Assembly: GCA_944320955.1 (NCBI GenBank)
Contig: CALUJL010000030.1
Span: forward strand, 1 to 64,000
Direction: 5' to 3'
From: an uncultured Bacteroidaceae bacterium
GTDB lineage: Bacteria; Bacteroidota; Bacteroidia; Bacteroidales; Bacteroidaceae
DNA: 64,000 nucleotides
In this document: in pieces, positions 1-9,563 of the stretch
How the letters are laid out: each line of letters starts with the position of its first letter
Numbering within the stretch: the stretch's first letter is position 1
Made by a program: the position numbers and the translations under genes
Notes under the pieces: model-generated
The model's input: only the letters and a program-made list of their open reading frames with translations
Told to the model about the DNA's origin: nothing
The model's database searches: none

Positions 1-893
1 TCCGGCTCTTGGGGGAGGAGGGGGCGGAGGCAGGTCTTGTGGCTGTGGTCCATGTAGAAGAGGAGGGCGAACTCCCGGTCTGTCTTCTTTTTCTCCCACT
101 CCTCCGTGCGGCCCATGCGGCGCAGGGCGTCGTTGAGTTTCACGGCGAGGAGGTTGATGCCGTACTTTCGGCGGAGTTGGCTGAGGCCGTGGCTGTATTT
201 CCCATCGGCGGTGACGGCGATATTCATGGTCCCGCTCCGGATTTGTGACGCCTCGGAGGGCAGCGTCCCCCGGGTCGGATAATACATCCCGTCGTATCCG
301 CCGTCGGTCCGTATCGCGCCGTTGGTGACGACTCCCCGGTGCAGGCGGCTGGAGACGAAGTTGTAACAATAGAAAGTGTAGGGCGTGCCCAGGCAAGCCA
401 GCTCGCCCTCGTACCACCGCACGGGGATCAGCTTCAGTGTGTCGCCTATCATTTCGCTCCCGTAGCGGGCTTCGAGGTATTGGCGCAGCTCCTCGTTGGT
501 CTCTTCCCAGCCGTCAACGGTCTTGAGCCAGTAGAGTTTGTTCCTTTCTCCCTGCCCGGTGCTGTCTTTCCCTGCCGTGTGGTCGGTCATCCACAGGTAC
601 TGCGACTGCGGAAGCTGCGTGCCGTCCGCCTGCCGCAGGGCGGGGATCCGGCAGAAGGCCGGGCCCGCGTTGCTGTCTTCGCCGTAGATGTAGACTTTTC
701 CTTTGGCAACCTTTTCCCCGAAGAGCACGATGTCCAGCTGCCGCGACTCGTCGCGGAGCGCTTCGTCCTGTATATATCGGTAGAAATTCGCGGCCATTTC
801 TTCTATGGAGACGGTGTCTTCCCGTCCCTGCGCGGTGGCGGGGAGGGACGCAAGCAGGCAGAGGGCGAGGCTGAGGGGGAAGGAGGGTTTCAT
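1..893 (-). CDS. Exported protein of unknown function, paralog of the next gene (3' end outside window)
   Basis: The frame is open from an ATG at 893 to the window edge, so the C-terminus is missing; about 297 residues are visible. It starts MKPSFPLSLALCLLASLPATAQ, a typical Sec signal peptide. The mature part contains YGEDSNAGPAF, LACLGTP and SSRLHRG, and it ends at the edge in LLPQEP. The same motifs occur in the same order in the gene immediately upstream, so the two are tandem duplicates. DNA identity is high in the 3' part: bases 1-80 closely match bases 1088-1167. The 17-base gap to the upstream gene suggests one transcript. I do not recognise a named family; an exported or periplasmic location is inferred from the signal peptide only. 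Confidence 0.8.
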   Translation of the reverse strand, partial: MKPSFPLSLALCLLASLPATAQGREDTVSIEEMAANFYRYIQDEALRDESRQLDIVLFGEKVAKGKVYIYGEDSNAGPAFCRIPALRQADGTQLPQSQYLWMTDHTAGKDSTGQGERNKLYWLKTVDGWEETNEELRQYLEARYGSEMIGDTLKLIPVRWYEGELACLGTPYTFYCYNFVSSRLHRGVVTNGAIRTDGGYDGMYYPTRGTLPSEASQIRSGTMNIAVTADGKYSHGLSQLRRKYGINLLAVKLNDALRRMGRTEEWEKKKTDREFALLFYMDHSHKTCLRPLLPQEP

Positions 894-910
894 GTCGGGT
901 GCGGGTTGGG

Positions 911-1996
911 TTAGTAAAAGTAGTCCATGGGATAGTCCTCCAATTGCCACCGGCCGAGGAGGCAGCGCGCCTTGACGTAGCGTCCGGCGAAGAACCGTCC
1001 GTCGAGCGCATAGAATTCGGGCAGGATGCCGGGCGGCTGCTCGTCCAGCGCGGCGGAGAGGTCGTCCAGCAGGCGGCGGTCTTCTCTGTCCGGCTCTTGG
1101 GGGAGGAGGGGGCGGAGGTAGGTCTTGTGGCTGCGGTCCATATAAAAGAGGAGGGCAAACTCCCGGACGGTTTTCTTTTTCTCCCACTCTTCCGTGCGGC
1201 CCATGCGGCGCAGGGCGTCGTTGAGCTTGATGGTGAGGAGGTTCAGTGCCATCCGGATCTGCATAGCGGTAGAGCGGTGCGCAAGTTTCCCGTCGGCAGT
1301 GACGAAGGAGTGCATGCTTCCCCGGTCGATTTCCACGGCTTCCCGCCCCAGCGTGTTGCTGCCGGGCGCGTAGACGTGTACCCAGTCGTGCTCTTTGCGC
1401 ACGGCGATGCGTCCTTTGTGGAGCATCCCGCGGTGCAACCGGCTGGAGAGCATCTGGTAGCCGTAGTACATGCAGGGCGTGCCGAGGCAGGCCAGCCGTC
1501 CTTCGCCCCAGGCGGCGGGGACGGCGCGCAGCGTGTCGTTGAAGACCGTGCTGCCGTATTCCTCTTCCAGCTGCCGGGCCAGTTTGCGGTTGCTTGCCCT
1601 TTTGGTCCGGAAGCGGAGCCAGTAGAGGTCGTGCTGCTCGCGGCTTTCCAGGACGAAGCCGGTTTCGTTCCTGATGCTCCCCGCGTCTTGCGTCACCCAG
1701 AGGTAGACCGACGGGGGCAATGTGCTGCCGCCCGCCTGCCGCAGGCCGGGGCTGACGGAGTAGGCCGGGCCGTCGTTGCTGTCTTCCCCCGATATGTGCA
1801 GCACCGAGTCCCGCAGGTAGCCGAAGTAGACCACGTCGTTTTCGTACCATTCCTCCCGGGCATAGCCGTGTTCCACGCATTGCTTCATGAATCCGTCCAC
1901 CATCTCCCGGACGGAGACGGTGTCGTCCTGCGCCCCGGCGGCAGCGGGGAGGGCGGACAGCGCGGCAAGGAGGAGGATGAGGCGGGAGGATTTCAT
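911..1996 (-). CDS. Exported protein of unknown function (tandem paralog)
   Basis: It encodes 361 residues from the ATG at 1996, chosen because MKSSRLILLLAALSALPAAAGAQ is a clean signal peptide; an in-frame ATG at 2068 would put 24 unlikely residues before it and would lie upstream of the promoter box. No membrane span follows the signal peptide. Shared with the downstream paralog are YGYQMLSSRLHRG, a DALRRMGRTEEWEKKK segment and the C-terminal LLPQEPDRED. A TATCTTTG -7 box lies at 2051-2044 on this strand, about 50 bases upstream. The function is unknown; the pair looks like a lineage-specific duplication. Confidence 0.82.
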   Translation of the reverse strand: MKSSRLILLLAALSALPAAAGAQDDTVSVREMVDGFMKQCVEHGYAREEWYENDVVYFGYLRDSVLHISGEDSNDGPAYSVSPGLRQAGGSTLPPSVYLWVTQDAGSIRNETGFVLESREQHDLYWLRFRTKRASNRKLARQLEEEYGSTVFNDTLRAVPAAWGEGRLACLGTPCMYYGYQMLSSRLHRGMLHKGRIAVRKEHDWVHVYAPGSNTLGREAVEIDRGSMHSFVTADGKLAHRSTAMQIRMALNLLTIKLNDALRRMGRTEEWEKKKTVREFALLFYMDRSHKTYLRPLLPQEPDREDRRLLDDLSAALDEQPPGILPEFYALDGRFFAGRYVKARCLLGRWQLEDYPMDYFY

Positions 1997-2043
1997 GGGC
2001 AGGCGGAGTGTTTTTAAGGTAGAAATGCCCGGGGCATCTGTCG

Positions 2044-2051
2044 CAAAGATA
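2044..2051 (-). promoter_or_regulatory. Bacteroidetes-type -7 box
   Basis: The minus strand reads TATCTTTG, a perfect match to the Bacteroides TAnnTTTG -7 element, about 50 bases before the ATG at 1996. No clear -33 TTG is visible at the usual 19-21 base spacing. Confidence 0.55.
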
Positions 2052-2220
2052 GGATATTTTCCCGACATGCGGCTCGGGTAGAGCGGATTTAATCTTTATT
2101 TGTAAAAAAAACAGAATGTCCGGTTGCGCTTCCGCCGCCGGGCGTTTTCCCCAAGGTGGCGGACGGGCCGGGGAGGGTGCCGCATCGTCCTGCGGAAAGC
2201 CCTGCCGCCGACGGCAGACG

Positions 2221-2316
2221 GCGCTGCATGTTTTGGGAAAAAGCGCTGCATCTTTTTCCGAAAAGTGCTGCCGCTTTTTCCGGGAAGCGCTGCCTGCCCC
2301 CGGGAAGCGTGCCGCC
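2221..2316. repeat. Palindromic-unit array R1 (reference description)
   Basis: About four head-to-tail units. A unit is an A-run, a GC core and a T-run, for example GAAAAGCGGCAGCGCTTTTC, which folds as an 8-bp stem with a GCAG loop. Neighbouring units are joined by TTTTCCGGAAAA-like sequence, itself a palindrome. Core variants across the window are GCGGCAGCGC, GTGCTGCATC, GTGCCTGCGC and ATGCAGCGC and their reverse complements. The usual period is 22 bases, with a range of about 21-25. This array fills the space between the divergent genes at 1996 and 2489; the rest of 1997-2488 holds only the two promoters. Confidence 0.85.
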
Positions 2317-2375
2317 CGTTTCGCCCGAAAGCGGGGTATGGGACAGGAAAAAGGCAAAAAAGAATCTTCCGGCGG

Positions 2376-2407
2376 TTGGGAGGGAACGGATAGTTTGTGT
2401 ACCTTTG
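2376..2407 (+). promoter_or_regulatory. Promoter of hppA
   Basis: TTG at 2376-2378, a 21-base spacer and TACCTTTG at 2400-2407 match the Bacteroides -33/-7 consensus. Transcription should begin near 2414, giving a leader of about 75 bases before the ATG at 2489. Confidence 0.65.
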
Positions 2408-2488
2408 CGCGGAAAGTCGGCCTGCCGCACACGGCGGAGAGGGCGGCTTATGTATCGTGTTTCACCCTGTCCTAATTTTATTTGCCCT

Positions 2489-4708
2489 ATGGTGCATCCT
2501 CTGTTCTGGATTACTCCCGTGGCGTCCCTTGTGGCGCTCGCCGTGGCCTTCCACTTCTATTCGTCGATGAAGAAGCGGGACGAAGGCACGTTCCTCATGA
2601 AGAAAATAGCAAAAGCCGTGCGCGAAGGCGCCATGTCCTACCTCCGCCAGCAATACAAGGTGGTGGGCATCGTCTTTGTCTGCCTGGCGGTGTTCTTTCT
2701 GGTGCTGGCCTTTTTCGATTTGCAGAACCACTGGGTGCCGGTGGCCTTCCTGACTGGCGGATTCTTCTCGGCCTTGGCCGGATATGTGGGCATGAAGACG
2801 GCCACTTACGCCTCCGCCCGCACGGCCTGGGCAGCGCGGCAGTCGCTTAACGACGGGCTTCAGGTGGCTTTCCGCTCGGGAGCTGTCATGGGCCTTACCG
2901 TGGTGGGCCTCGCGCTGCTGGACATTTCGGCGTGGTACTTGATCCTCCAGGCATTTACCGACCTCTCCGGCGGACAGAAGCTCATCTTCATCACGACCAC
3001 GATGCTGACCTTCGGCATGGGCGCTTCGTGCCAGGCGCTTTTTGCCCGCGTGGGCGGCGGAATCTACACCAAGGCGGCCGACGTGGGCGCAGACCTGGTG
3101 GGAAAAGTGGAGGCGGGCATCCCGGAAGACGACCCGCGCAACCCGGCCACCATTGCCGACAACGTGGGCGACAACGTGGGCGACGTGGCCGGAATGGGCG
3201 CCGATCTCTACGAATCCTACGCCGGGGCCATCCTCTCCTCCGCCGCGCTCGGCGCAGCGGCCTTCGCGGCCAACCCCTCGATGCAGGAGAAAGCCGTGAT
3301 AGCCCCCATGTTGATAGCCGGAGTGGGCGTCTTCCTGTCCGTCATCGGCATCTATTCGGTACGCACCAAGGAACATTCCGGCATCCAGCAGCTCCTCTCG
3401 GCCCTCGGGCGCGGCACGCAGCTCAGCGCGGTGCTCATCGCCGCGGCGTCGTTCCTCATCCTTCACGGGTTGGGGCTGGAGAATTGGCACGGGATAGCCT
3501 TCTCCGTCATCACGGGCCTTGTGGCCGGCGTGATTATCGGGCAGGTTACGGAATATTACACTTCGCAATCCTACAAACCGACCCGTAAGATCTCGAAAAG
3601 CGCTACCACGGGCCCGGCCACGGTCATCATCAGCGGCCTGGGGCTGGGCATGCTTTCCACGGCCGTGCCGGTGCTTACGGTGGCGGTAGCCATCATTCTC
3701 TCCTATCTCTGCGCCAATGGCTTCCAACTGGAGCTCTCGGCCGAGAGCCTGAGCATGGGGCTCTACGGGATAGGCATAGCGGCCGTAGGGATGCTCTCTA
3801 CGCTGGGCATCACCTTGGCCACGGACGCTTACGGGCCCATTGCGGACAACGCGGGCGGAAACGCCGAGATGAGCGGCCTGGAGTCCGAGGTGCGGCAGCG
3901 GACGGACATACTGGACGCGCTGGGTAACACTACCGCGGCCACAGGAAAGGGCTTCGCCATCGGCTCGGCGGCGCTCACGGCGCTGGCATTGCTGGCCTCG
4001 TATGTGGAAGAGATACGCATCGCGCTGGTGCGCGTGGCGGAAGGAGCGGCGGACGGCATGGTGGCAATCGGCGAAAACTTCCGCTTCACGGCCGAACAGC
4101 TGCACGGCCTTTCGCTCATCGACTTCATGGAAATCTACCAGGTGCACCTGATGAACCCCTCGGTGCTGGCGGGCGCCTTCATCGGCGCCATGATGACGTT
4201 CCTCTTCTGCGGCTTGACGATGAACGCGGTGGGCAGCGCGGCGCAGAAGATGGTGCAGGAAGTGCGCCGGCAGTTCCGCCAAAATCCGGGAATCCTTGAG
4301 GGAACGAGCGATCCGGACTACTCCCGCTGCGTACACATCTCCACAATCGGCGCACAGAAGGCCATGCTTCTGCCTTCGCTGCTGGCCATTGCCACACCGG
4401 TGCTCACCGGGCTGTTCTTCGGTGTGCCCGGCGTGCTGGGATTGTTGGCGGGCGGACTGGCCTGCGGCTTCTCGATGGCGATTTTCATGGCCAATTCGGG
4501 CGGCTCGTGGGACAACGCGAAGAAATTCATCGAAGAGGGAAACTACGGCGGCAAGGGCTCCGAGGCGCACAGCGCTGCCGTCGTGGGCGACACGGTGGGC
4601 GATCCCTTCAAGGACACCTCCGGCCCGAGCCTGAACATCCTGATCAAACTGATGAGCATGGTGGCCATCGTGATGGCCGGCCTCACGGTAAGCTACAATC
4701 TGCTGTAG
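2489..4708 (+). CDS. hppA: Membrane-bound ion-pumping pyrophosphatase (K+-dependent type)
   Basis: This 739-residue polytopic inner-membrane protein couples hydrolysis of pyrophosphate to export of Na+ and/or H+. Hallmarks visible: [20 protein letters not shown] at about residues 189-208, the Asp-rich substrate loop beginning [12 protein letters not shown] at about 214, and a second Asp-rich region near the C-terminus ([15 protein letters not shown]). Residues 479-487 read GNTTAATGK; alanine after GNTT is the signature of K+-dependent enzymes, where K+-independent ones carry lysine. Whether it pumps Na+, H+ or both cannot be read securely here. Start MVHPLFW was chosen by family length; an in-frame ATG at 2450 would add 13 residues. 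rnhB follows after 4 bases. Confidence 0.97.
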   Translation: MVHPLFWITPVASLVALAVAFHFYSSMKKRDEGTFLMKKIAKAVREGAMSYLRQQYKVVGIVFVCLAVFFLVLAFFDLQNHWVPVAFLTGGFFSALAGYVGMKTATYASARTAWAARQSLNDGLQVAFRSGAVMGLTVVGLALLDISAWYLILQAFTDLSGGQKLIFITTTMLTFGMGASCQALFARVGGGIYTKAADVGADLVGKVEAGIPEDDPRNPATIADNVGDNVGDVAGMGADLYESYAGAILSSAALGAAAFAANPSMQEKAVIAPMLIAGVGVFLSVIGIYSVRTKEHSGIQQLLSALGRGTQLSAVLIAAASFLILHGLGLENWHGIAFSVITGLVAGVIIGQVTEYYTSQSYKPTRKISKSATTGPATVIISGLGLGMLSTAVPVLTVAVAIILSYLCANGFQLELSAESLSMGLYGIGIAAVGMLSTLGITLATDAYGPIADNAGGNAEMSGLESEVRQRTDILDALGNTTAATGKGFAIGSAALTALALLASYVEEIRIALVRVAEGAADGMVAIGENFRFTAEQLHGLSLIDFMEIYQVHLMNPSVLAGAFIGAMMTFLFCGLTMNAVGSAAQKMVQEVRRQFRQNPGILEGTSDPDYSRCVHISTIGAQKAMLLPSLLAIATPVLTGLFFGVPGVLGLLAGGLACGFSMAIFMANSGGSWDNAKKFIEEGNYGGKGSEAHSAAVVGDTVGDPFKDTSGPSLNILIKLMSMVAIVMAGLTVSYNLL

Positions 4709-4712
4709 GCCC

Positions 4713-5312
4713 ATGCTGCTCTCCTGCTTAGACCCCTCGCTGCGCGAGGCGGGGCTGGACGAGGCCGGGCGCGGGTGCCTGGCCGGTCCGGTGTATGCCG
4801 CGGCGGTCATCCTGCCGCCGGACTACCGCAACGGGCGGCTCAACGACTCGAAGCAGCTCTCCGAATCCTGCCGCTACCGCCTGCGCGAGGAGATAGAGCG
4901 CGACGCCCTGGCGTGGGCCGTGGGGGTGGTTTCGGCCGGAGAGATAGACCGCATCAACATCCTGCGCGCCTCGTTTCTGGCCATGCACCGCGCCGTCGAC
5001 GGCCTCGGGCTGCGCCCGGAGCTGCTGCTGGTGGACGGAAACCGCTTCAGCCCATACCCCGGTGTGCCGCACCGCTGCATCGTCAAGGGCGACGGCAAGT
5101 ACCTCTCCATAGCCGCCGCCTCCGTCCTGGCCAAGACGTACCGCGACGACTGCATGCGAGCCCTGCACGAGGAGTATCCCCAGTACGGCTGGGCGCAGAA
5201 CAAGGGCTACCCTACGGCGGCGCACCGTGCGGCCATTGCCGCCTGCGGCCCTTCGCCCCACCACCGCATGAGCTTCCGCCTGCTCGCCAGGCAGCTGGAG
5301 CTGGACCTCTGA
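4713..5312 (+). CDS. rnhB: Ribonuclease HII
   Basis: This enzyme removes RNA from RNA-DNA hybrids, including single misincorporated ribonucleotides, in the cytoplasm. At 199 residues it has the usual family length. The first catalytic motif [14 protein letters not shown] gives Asp16-Glu17; further hallmarks are [17 protein letters not shown] and [12 protein letters not shown]. It begins 4 bases after the hppA stop and probably shares its transcript. The pairing of hppA with rnhB has no obvious functional logic. Downstream, 5313-5446 is mainly repeat array R2. Confidence 0.97.
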   Translation: MLLSCLDPSLREAGLDEAGRGCLAGPVYAAAVILPPDYRNGRLNDSKQLSESCRYRLREEIERDALAWAVGVVSAGEIDRINILRASFLAMHRAVDGLGLRPELLLVDGNRFSPYPGVPHRCIVKGDGKYLSIAAASVLAKTYRDDCMRALHEEYPQYGWAQNKGYPTAAHRAAIAACGPSPHHRMSFRLLARQLELDL

Positions 5313-5337
5313 CCCCGCGGGGAAGCATAAGAAAACC

Positions 5338-5416
5338 GCTGCCGCTTTCCGGGAAAAGTGCTGCATCTTTTTCCGGAAAGCGGCAGGGCTTTTTTCGGGA
5401 AGCGGCGCGGGAACGT
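5338..5416. repeat. Palindromic-unit array R2
   Basis: Lies between the convergent ends of rnhB and the DUF4886-like gene. These 79 bases match 9564-9642 with only two mismatches, extending beyond the units into the flanking GGGAAGCGGCGCGGGAACGT, which suggests a recent copy event. Confidence 0.85.
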
Positions 5417-5446
5417 TTCAGTAGCCGCGCCGCGGCGGGGGAGGAG

Positions 5447-6862
5447 TCATTCGTCGACGGGCGTCACGTTGTAGAAGTCGAGCGTGGCATGGTAGGCGCA
5501 GAGTTGGCAGAGCGTACGGTTTTCCGCCGTCACCGGCTGTGGGGGATAGAGCGACTCGTCCTGCTCTTTCTCCGAAATGGCGTGCAGCTGCTTGTTGTCC
5601 AGTATGCTGACGTTGAAAATCGGCGCCAGAATCGACTGAAACCACGTGTAGGCCGCCACGTAGCAGCCTGTGCCGAAACCCAGGTGCGTGCCGTCGCGTG
5701 TCAGGTCGTAGGGCGTCTGGAGCGAGGTGTGGCGGGCGTTCTGGATGGCCGTGCCTGCGGGGACGATGATGTCTATCCCGTCCCTTACGACCATCTCCTG
5801 CGTGGCGCGGCAGATGCGCCGCCACCGCTCCTCGCCGCGCGGTTCCGGGCCGTAGCCTTCCCAGTAGGACCAGGCCGTTTGCCATGCCAGGGCCACCCGC
5901 TGGTTGGGGCACTCGGTGCGGACGTAGCGTATCATTTGCTTGAGGGCGGGGTTGAAGGTGGAGTAACTGATGGCATTGCCGCTGTACTGTTGCAGGACTA
6001 CGACGTCCCACGGCTGCCGGAGTATCTCGCGCAGCGGGGCGCGGTCCAGGGGGATGTCCAGGCTGCCCGCCCATTTGTTGAGCGCCACCGGCTCGCCGCT
6101 GCGGTACTTTTCGGCCCAGTCCTGCAGCGTGGCGCCCGACGTGGCGACGAATGCGATGCCGAGGCGCTGCGGGTCGATGCCCGAGGCCATCGTGATTTCG
6201 TACATATAGAGCTGCGTGTCGCTCGTATAGCTGTTGCCGATGCAGAGGATGCGCACGGAGTCTTTGCCGAGGGGCAGGGGATTGTTGCGGAAGTAGGGGG
6301 CTATTATGGTCTGTTGCTCGCGGCGGATGGGGATTTGCGACCCGTCGGAGAAGGAGAATACGTAGCTCGCGGCGGTTTCCACGATGCCCCACAGCTCGGG
6401 CGCGCTGCCCAGGCCGTGGCGCACGGAGGCGCGCAGGCCGGTGTCGTGCCCGTCGAGCGTCCAGTTGCCGCCCGCGCCGACGGCCAGGACGGGGGCCTCT
6501 CCGCTCTCAGCCGCAGCGGGGAGGGCGGTGGGCGCGCCGTTGAGGTGCCAGAGGCTGTCGCTTCCGGCTGTCACCAGCACGGGATTTCCGCCCGCGGTGA
6601 GGAGCGTCAGGCTGCTGCCGTCGGAGAAGTCGGCCACGTAGCCCTCGTCCGTCAGCCGGATGCCCGTGACCACGGCGCGGTTCTCCAGCAGCGCGAGGCG
6701 CTCCTGTTGGCGGCTGAGGGCCGTTTGCAGGGCCGCCAGCCGGGCTTTCCAGCTGTCGTCGTCGGACGAACAAGCCGGCAGCAGGCCGATTCCCGCCGCA
6801 AGCAGCACGGGTAGCGAAGCCCGCAGGCAGAAGAGCCGGAGTGTCTTTTTCAGTTTCTTCAT
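5447..6862 (-). CDS. Lipoprotein with DUF4886/SGNH-hydrolase-like domain
   Basis: It encodes 471 residues from the ATG at 6862. The signal peptide ends in lipobox LLPAC with Cys31, so the protein is probably membrane-anchored. A short coiled coil (about 38-60, LAALQTALSRQQERLALLEN) precedes a beta-rich region resembling the N-terminal module of Bacteroidetes surface lipoproteins. The C-terminal half has SGNH-like blocks: GNSYTSD, an ATSGATL glycine region, QQYSGNA and DGTHLGFGTG with a candidate Asp/His pair. This matches the DUF4886 family, whose members are found near glycan-degradation genes; an esterase role is inference. No paired SusC/SusD genes are nearby. An ATG at 6934 is possible but would bury the signal peptide. 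Confidence 0.82.
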   Translation of the reverse strand: MKKLKKTLRLFCLRASLPVLLAAGIGLLPACSSDDDSWKARLAALQTALSRQQERLALLENRAVVTGIRLTDEGYVADFSDGSSLTLLTAGGNPVLVTAGSDSLWHLNGAPTALPAAAESGEAPVLAVGAGGNWTLDGHDTGLRASVRHGLGSAPELWGIVETAASYVFSFSDGSQIPIRREQQTIIAPYFRNNPLPLGKDSVRILCIGNSYTSDTQLYMYEITMASGIDPQRLGIAFVATSGATLQDWAEKYRSGEPVALNKWAGSLDIPLDRAPLREILRQPWDVVVLQQYSGNAISYSTFNPALKQMIRYVRTECPNQRVALAWQTAWSYWEGYGPEPRGEERWRRICRATQEMVVRDGIDIIVPAGTAIQNARHTSLQTPYDLTRDGTHLGFGTGCYVAAYTWFQSILAPIFNVSILDNKQLHAISEKEQDESLYPPQPVTAENRTLCQLCAYHATLDFYNVTPVDE

Positions 6863-7035
6863 CGTGAACCGGTTGGGGGCAAGGCCGTTTTCCCGGCAGG
6901 GGGGCGGGGAAGTCTTTTTGCTGTGCCGCTGCAAAGGAATGAAAAACTTCCCGGATTCGCTGTAAGGAATTCCTTTTTTTTAACAATCTGCGCTACTTTC
7001 TCTTTTTTCGCCCTGCGGTGTTGCGAAAAGATGCG

Positions 7036-7043
7036 TATCTTTG
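7036..7043 (+). promoter_or_regulatory. Bacteroidetes-type -7 box for the MBOAT gene
   Basis: TATCTTTG lies 101 bases upstream of the MBOAT start, so the predicted leader consists almost wholly of array R3. The -33 element is not clear. Confidence 0.5.
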
Positions 7044-7065
7044 CCCGGAAAGCGGCCGGGGAGAG

Positions 7066-7140
7066 CCGGAAAAGATGCAGCGCTTTTTCCGAAAAGCGGC
7101 AGCGGTTTTCCCGAAAACATGCGGCACTTTTACCCGAAAC
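7066..7140. repeat. Palindromic-unit array R3
   Basis: Three units between the -7 box at 7036 and the MBOAT start at 7145, so it is probably transcribed as the 5' leader of that mRNA. Confidence 0.85.
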
Positions 7141-7144
7141 CTCT

Positions 7145-8593
7145 ATGGCACTCAACTCTTTTCTCTTCATCTGCCTGTTCCCGCTGCTGTGTGCGGTCTA
7201 CTACGGGCTGCCTGCCCGTTGGGGAAACGCAAAGAACTTGTTTCTCCTGCTGGCCAGTTATCTTATTTATATGAACTGGAAGCCCGTGTTTGCCCTCGTC
7301 TTGCTCGGCATCACGGTGCTTACTTTCCTGCTTGCGCCGCTGCTTGAGGCGCGGGAGGGCGGCGATCCGGCCGCCGGGGCGGGCGGTGAGCGGCGGCGGA
7401 GGCGCATCTTCGTCGTTGGTGGCCTGCTCTCGCTGCTGCCATTGCTTTGTTTCAAGTACTACAACTTCCTCAACGATTCCCTCTTCGCCCTGCTCCACGC
7501 CGCCGGACTGCGCTGGGAACTTCCGGGGCTGAACTGGGCTATTCCCGTAGGCATCTCTTTCTATTCTTTCCAGGCCTATGCCTATCTGGCCGATGTCTTC
7601 CACGGTCGGGTAAAAGCGGAGCGCAATCCGGTGGTCTACGGCCTCTTTCTCTCGTTTTTCCCGCAGACGATGTGCGGCCCCATAAGCCGGGCGGGAGAAC
7701 TGCTTCCGCAGCTGCGCGCTCGGCATGGCTTTTCTGCGGAAAACCTCTCGGCGGGTGCGAAAATCTGGCTCTGGGGCGTCTTTCTCAAGGCCGTAGTGGC
7801 CGACCGGACGGGGATGTATGTGGATATGCTCTGCGCCAATTATGAATACCAGAGCGGCGCGCTCTGTCTGGCGGCCTGCTTTCTCTATTCGGTGCAGATC
7901 TATGCCGACTTTGCGGGCTATTCGCTGATGGCGGTGGGCGTGGCGAGGGCGCTGGGCTTCGGCCTGGTCGATAATTTCTGCCGTCCTTATTTCGCACAGG
8001 GCATCACCGATTTCTGGCGGCGCTGGCACATTTCGCTTTCGCGCTGGCTCCGCGACTATGTCTACATTCCCCTTGGCGGCAGCCGCTGTGCCGAGGGGCG
8101 GACGTACCTCAATATCCTCCTGACGTTCCTCGTCAGCGGTCTCTGGCACGGGGCGAGCTGGACGTTTGTGGCCTGGGGCGCAATCCACGGCCTGGTGCAG
8201 GTGGCCGAGAAAAAGTGGAAGTTCATCCGCCGGGAGTGCGGCCGGGTGCGGCAGGCGGTGCAGGTGTTGCTGACGTTTGCGGTCGTGAATCTGGCCTGGG
8301 TCTTCTTCCGGATGCCGACGTTCGGCGACGCTTTCTGCTTCTTGGGGCGCATATTCCGATGGGAGGCGGGTGCGGCCAATCTGTATCCCGAGAAGTCCAG
8401 TCTGGTCTTCATGGGCGCGGGTATCGGCCTGATGCTGCTCAAGGACGTGCGCGATGAGTTTTTTCCCGGCCGTGTGCCGCTTCTTTTCCATCCGCGGCGC
8501 AGCGTGCGCTGGGCCGGCTGCCTGTTTCTTTTGTTCACTGTCCTGCTCATCGGGGTGCTCGATGCGGGACAATTCATTTATGCCAGCTTCTGA
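7145..8593 (+). CDS. MBOAT-family O-acyltransferase (AlgI/DltB-like)
   Basis: This 482-residue polytopic membrane protein should transfer acyl (often acetyl) groups across the inner membrane to an extracellular glycan or other acceptor. Family hallmarks are FWRRWHISLSRWLRDYVYIP and the catalytic-histidine segment SGLWHGASWTFVAWG. The start MALNSFLFICLFP leads directly into the first membrane span; upstream in-frame codons only read through repeat R3. It is followed after 3 bases by an SGNH-type protein, the usual partner in AlgI/AlgJ and DltB/DltD systems. The acceptor is unknown; no biosynthetic cluster for it is in the window. Confidence 0.93.
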   Translation: MALNSFLFICLFPLLCAVYYGLPARWGNAKNLFLLLASYLIYMNWKPVFALVLLGITVLTFLLAPLLEAREGGDPAAGAGGERRRRRIFVVGGLLSLLPLLCFKYYNFLNDSLFALLHAAGLRWELPGLNWAIPVGISFYSFQAYAYLADVFHGRVKAERNPVVYGLFLSFFPQTMCGPISRAGELLPQLRARHGFSAENLSAGAKIWLWGVFLKAVVADRTGMYVDMLCANYEYQSGALCLAACFLYSVQIYADFAGYSLMAVGVARALGFGLVDNFCRPYFAQGITDFWRRWHISLSRWLRDYVYIPLGGSRCAEGRTYLNILLTFLVSGLWHGASWTFVAWGAIHGLVQVAEKKWKFIRRECGRVRQAVQVLLTFAVVNLAWVFFRMPTFGDAFCFLGRIFRWEAGAANLYPEKSSLVFMGAGIGLMLLKDVRDEFFPGRVPLLFHPRRSVRWAGCLFLLFTVLLIGVLDAGQFIYASF

Positions 8594-8596
8594 CCG

Positions 8597-9505
8597 ATGA
8601 AAAAGTTCTGCTTCCGACTGTTGCTCTTTGCCCTGCTCTGCGCGGGAATCGACCGCTTGTTCGGCCTGGGGTTCTGCTACTTGCAGGACCGTGCGCACGG
8701 GGGATATTTCCTGCGCGACAACTATATCAGCCGCACGATGCGGGCCGACCTGCTCGTCATGGGCTCCTCGCGGGCCGTACACCACTATCTTCCCTCCATT
8801 CTCGGCGACTCGCTCTCGATGGAGTGTTACAATGCCGGGCAGGACGGCTGCGGTGTAGTCTACGGCTACGGCAAGCTGCAGACAGTCTTCGGCCGCTACT
8901 ATCCGAAAGTGCTGCTCTGGGAGCTGACGCCGGCCTTCGATGTCTATCCGAGCGACAATGCTTCTTATCTGACTAACCTGCGGCCATATTATGACTGCCC
9001 GGGGGTGGATTCGGTGTTCGACTGGGTGAATCCGGCCGAGCGGTGGAAGATGCTTTCGTATGCCTACCGCTACAATTCGCGCGTGCTGAACCTGCTGAAC
9101 GACTTTGTCTCGCATGTCCCGCTCACCAGCGACGGCTACCTGCCCAATCCGGGTCGGATGAATTACGAGCCGGAGGTCCGGGAGGAGCCGGAGAGTTGCG
9201 AGGTGGACCCGCTGAAGTTGCGCTGCCTGCTGCGCCTGATGGAGCAGACCCGGGGGAAGATGCGGCTCGTCGTGGCGGCGTCGCCCCGCTATTTGCCCGA
9301 GGGTTTTGCCGGGCGTGTGCAGAATCCGGGCATCGAGTATGTGAAAGGCCTCTGCCGGGCGAGGGGAATCCTTTTCCTCGATTATTACAACGACTCCCGC
9401 TTTGTGGGAAAGAAGCAGTATTTCAAGGATTCGATGCACTTGAATGACGAGGGGGCCGAGGTATTTTCCCGTATTGTAGCCTCCGATTTGCACAGGGCGC
9501 TGTAG
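8597..9505 (+). CDS. SGNH-like partner of the MBOAT acyltransferase
   Basis: It has 302 residues, with an N-terminal hydrophobic signal/anchor (about 4-24) followed by a predicted periplasmic domain. The nucleophile block is VMGSSRAVHHY (Ser57/58), and the C-terminal block KDSMHLNDEGAEVF supplies the Asp and His expected of an AlgX/DltD-like SGNH fold. Translational coupling with the preceding MBOAT gene (3-base gap) supports a two-protein acyl-transfer system in which this protein passes the acyl group to the final acceptor; that role is inferred from the family. Confidence 0.85.
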   Translation: MKKFCFRLLLFALLCAGIDRLFGLGFCYLQDRAHGGYFLRDNYISRTMRADLLVMGSSRAVHHYLPSILGDSLSMECYNAGQDGCGVVYGYGKLQTVFGRYYPKVLLWELTPAFDVYPSDNASYLTNLRPYYDCPGVDSVFDWVNPAERWKMLSYAYRYNSRVLNLLNDFVSHVPLTSDGYLPNPGRMNYEPEVREEPESCEVDPLKLRCLLRLMEQTRGKMRLVVAASPRYLPEGFAGRVQNPGIEYVKGLCRARGILFLDYYNDSRFVGKKQYFKDSMHLNDEGAEVFSRIVASDLHRAL

Positions 9506-9563
9506 GCCTTGGACGAGGTATGCGGGTGCGGGGCAGGACGGGGGAGCGTCCGTGTGGATTAGC

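Noticed and set aside
2462-4810. A 782-codon open frame antisense to hppA
   Set aside because: It mirrors a clear membrane pyrophosphatase gene. The frame is open because of GC-rich third positions, and its translation is His/Arg/Gly-rich without domains.
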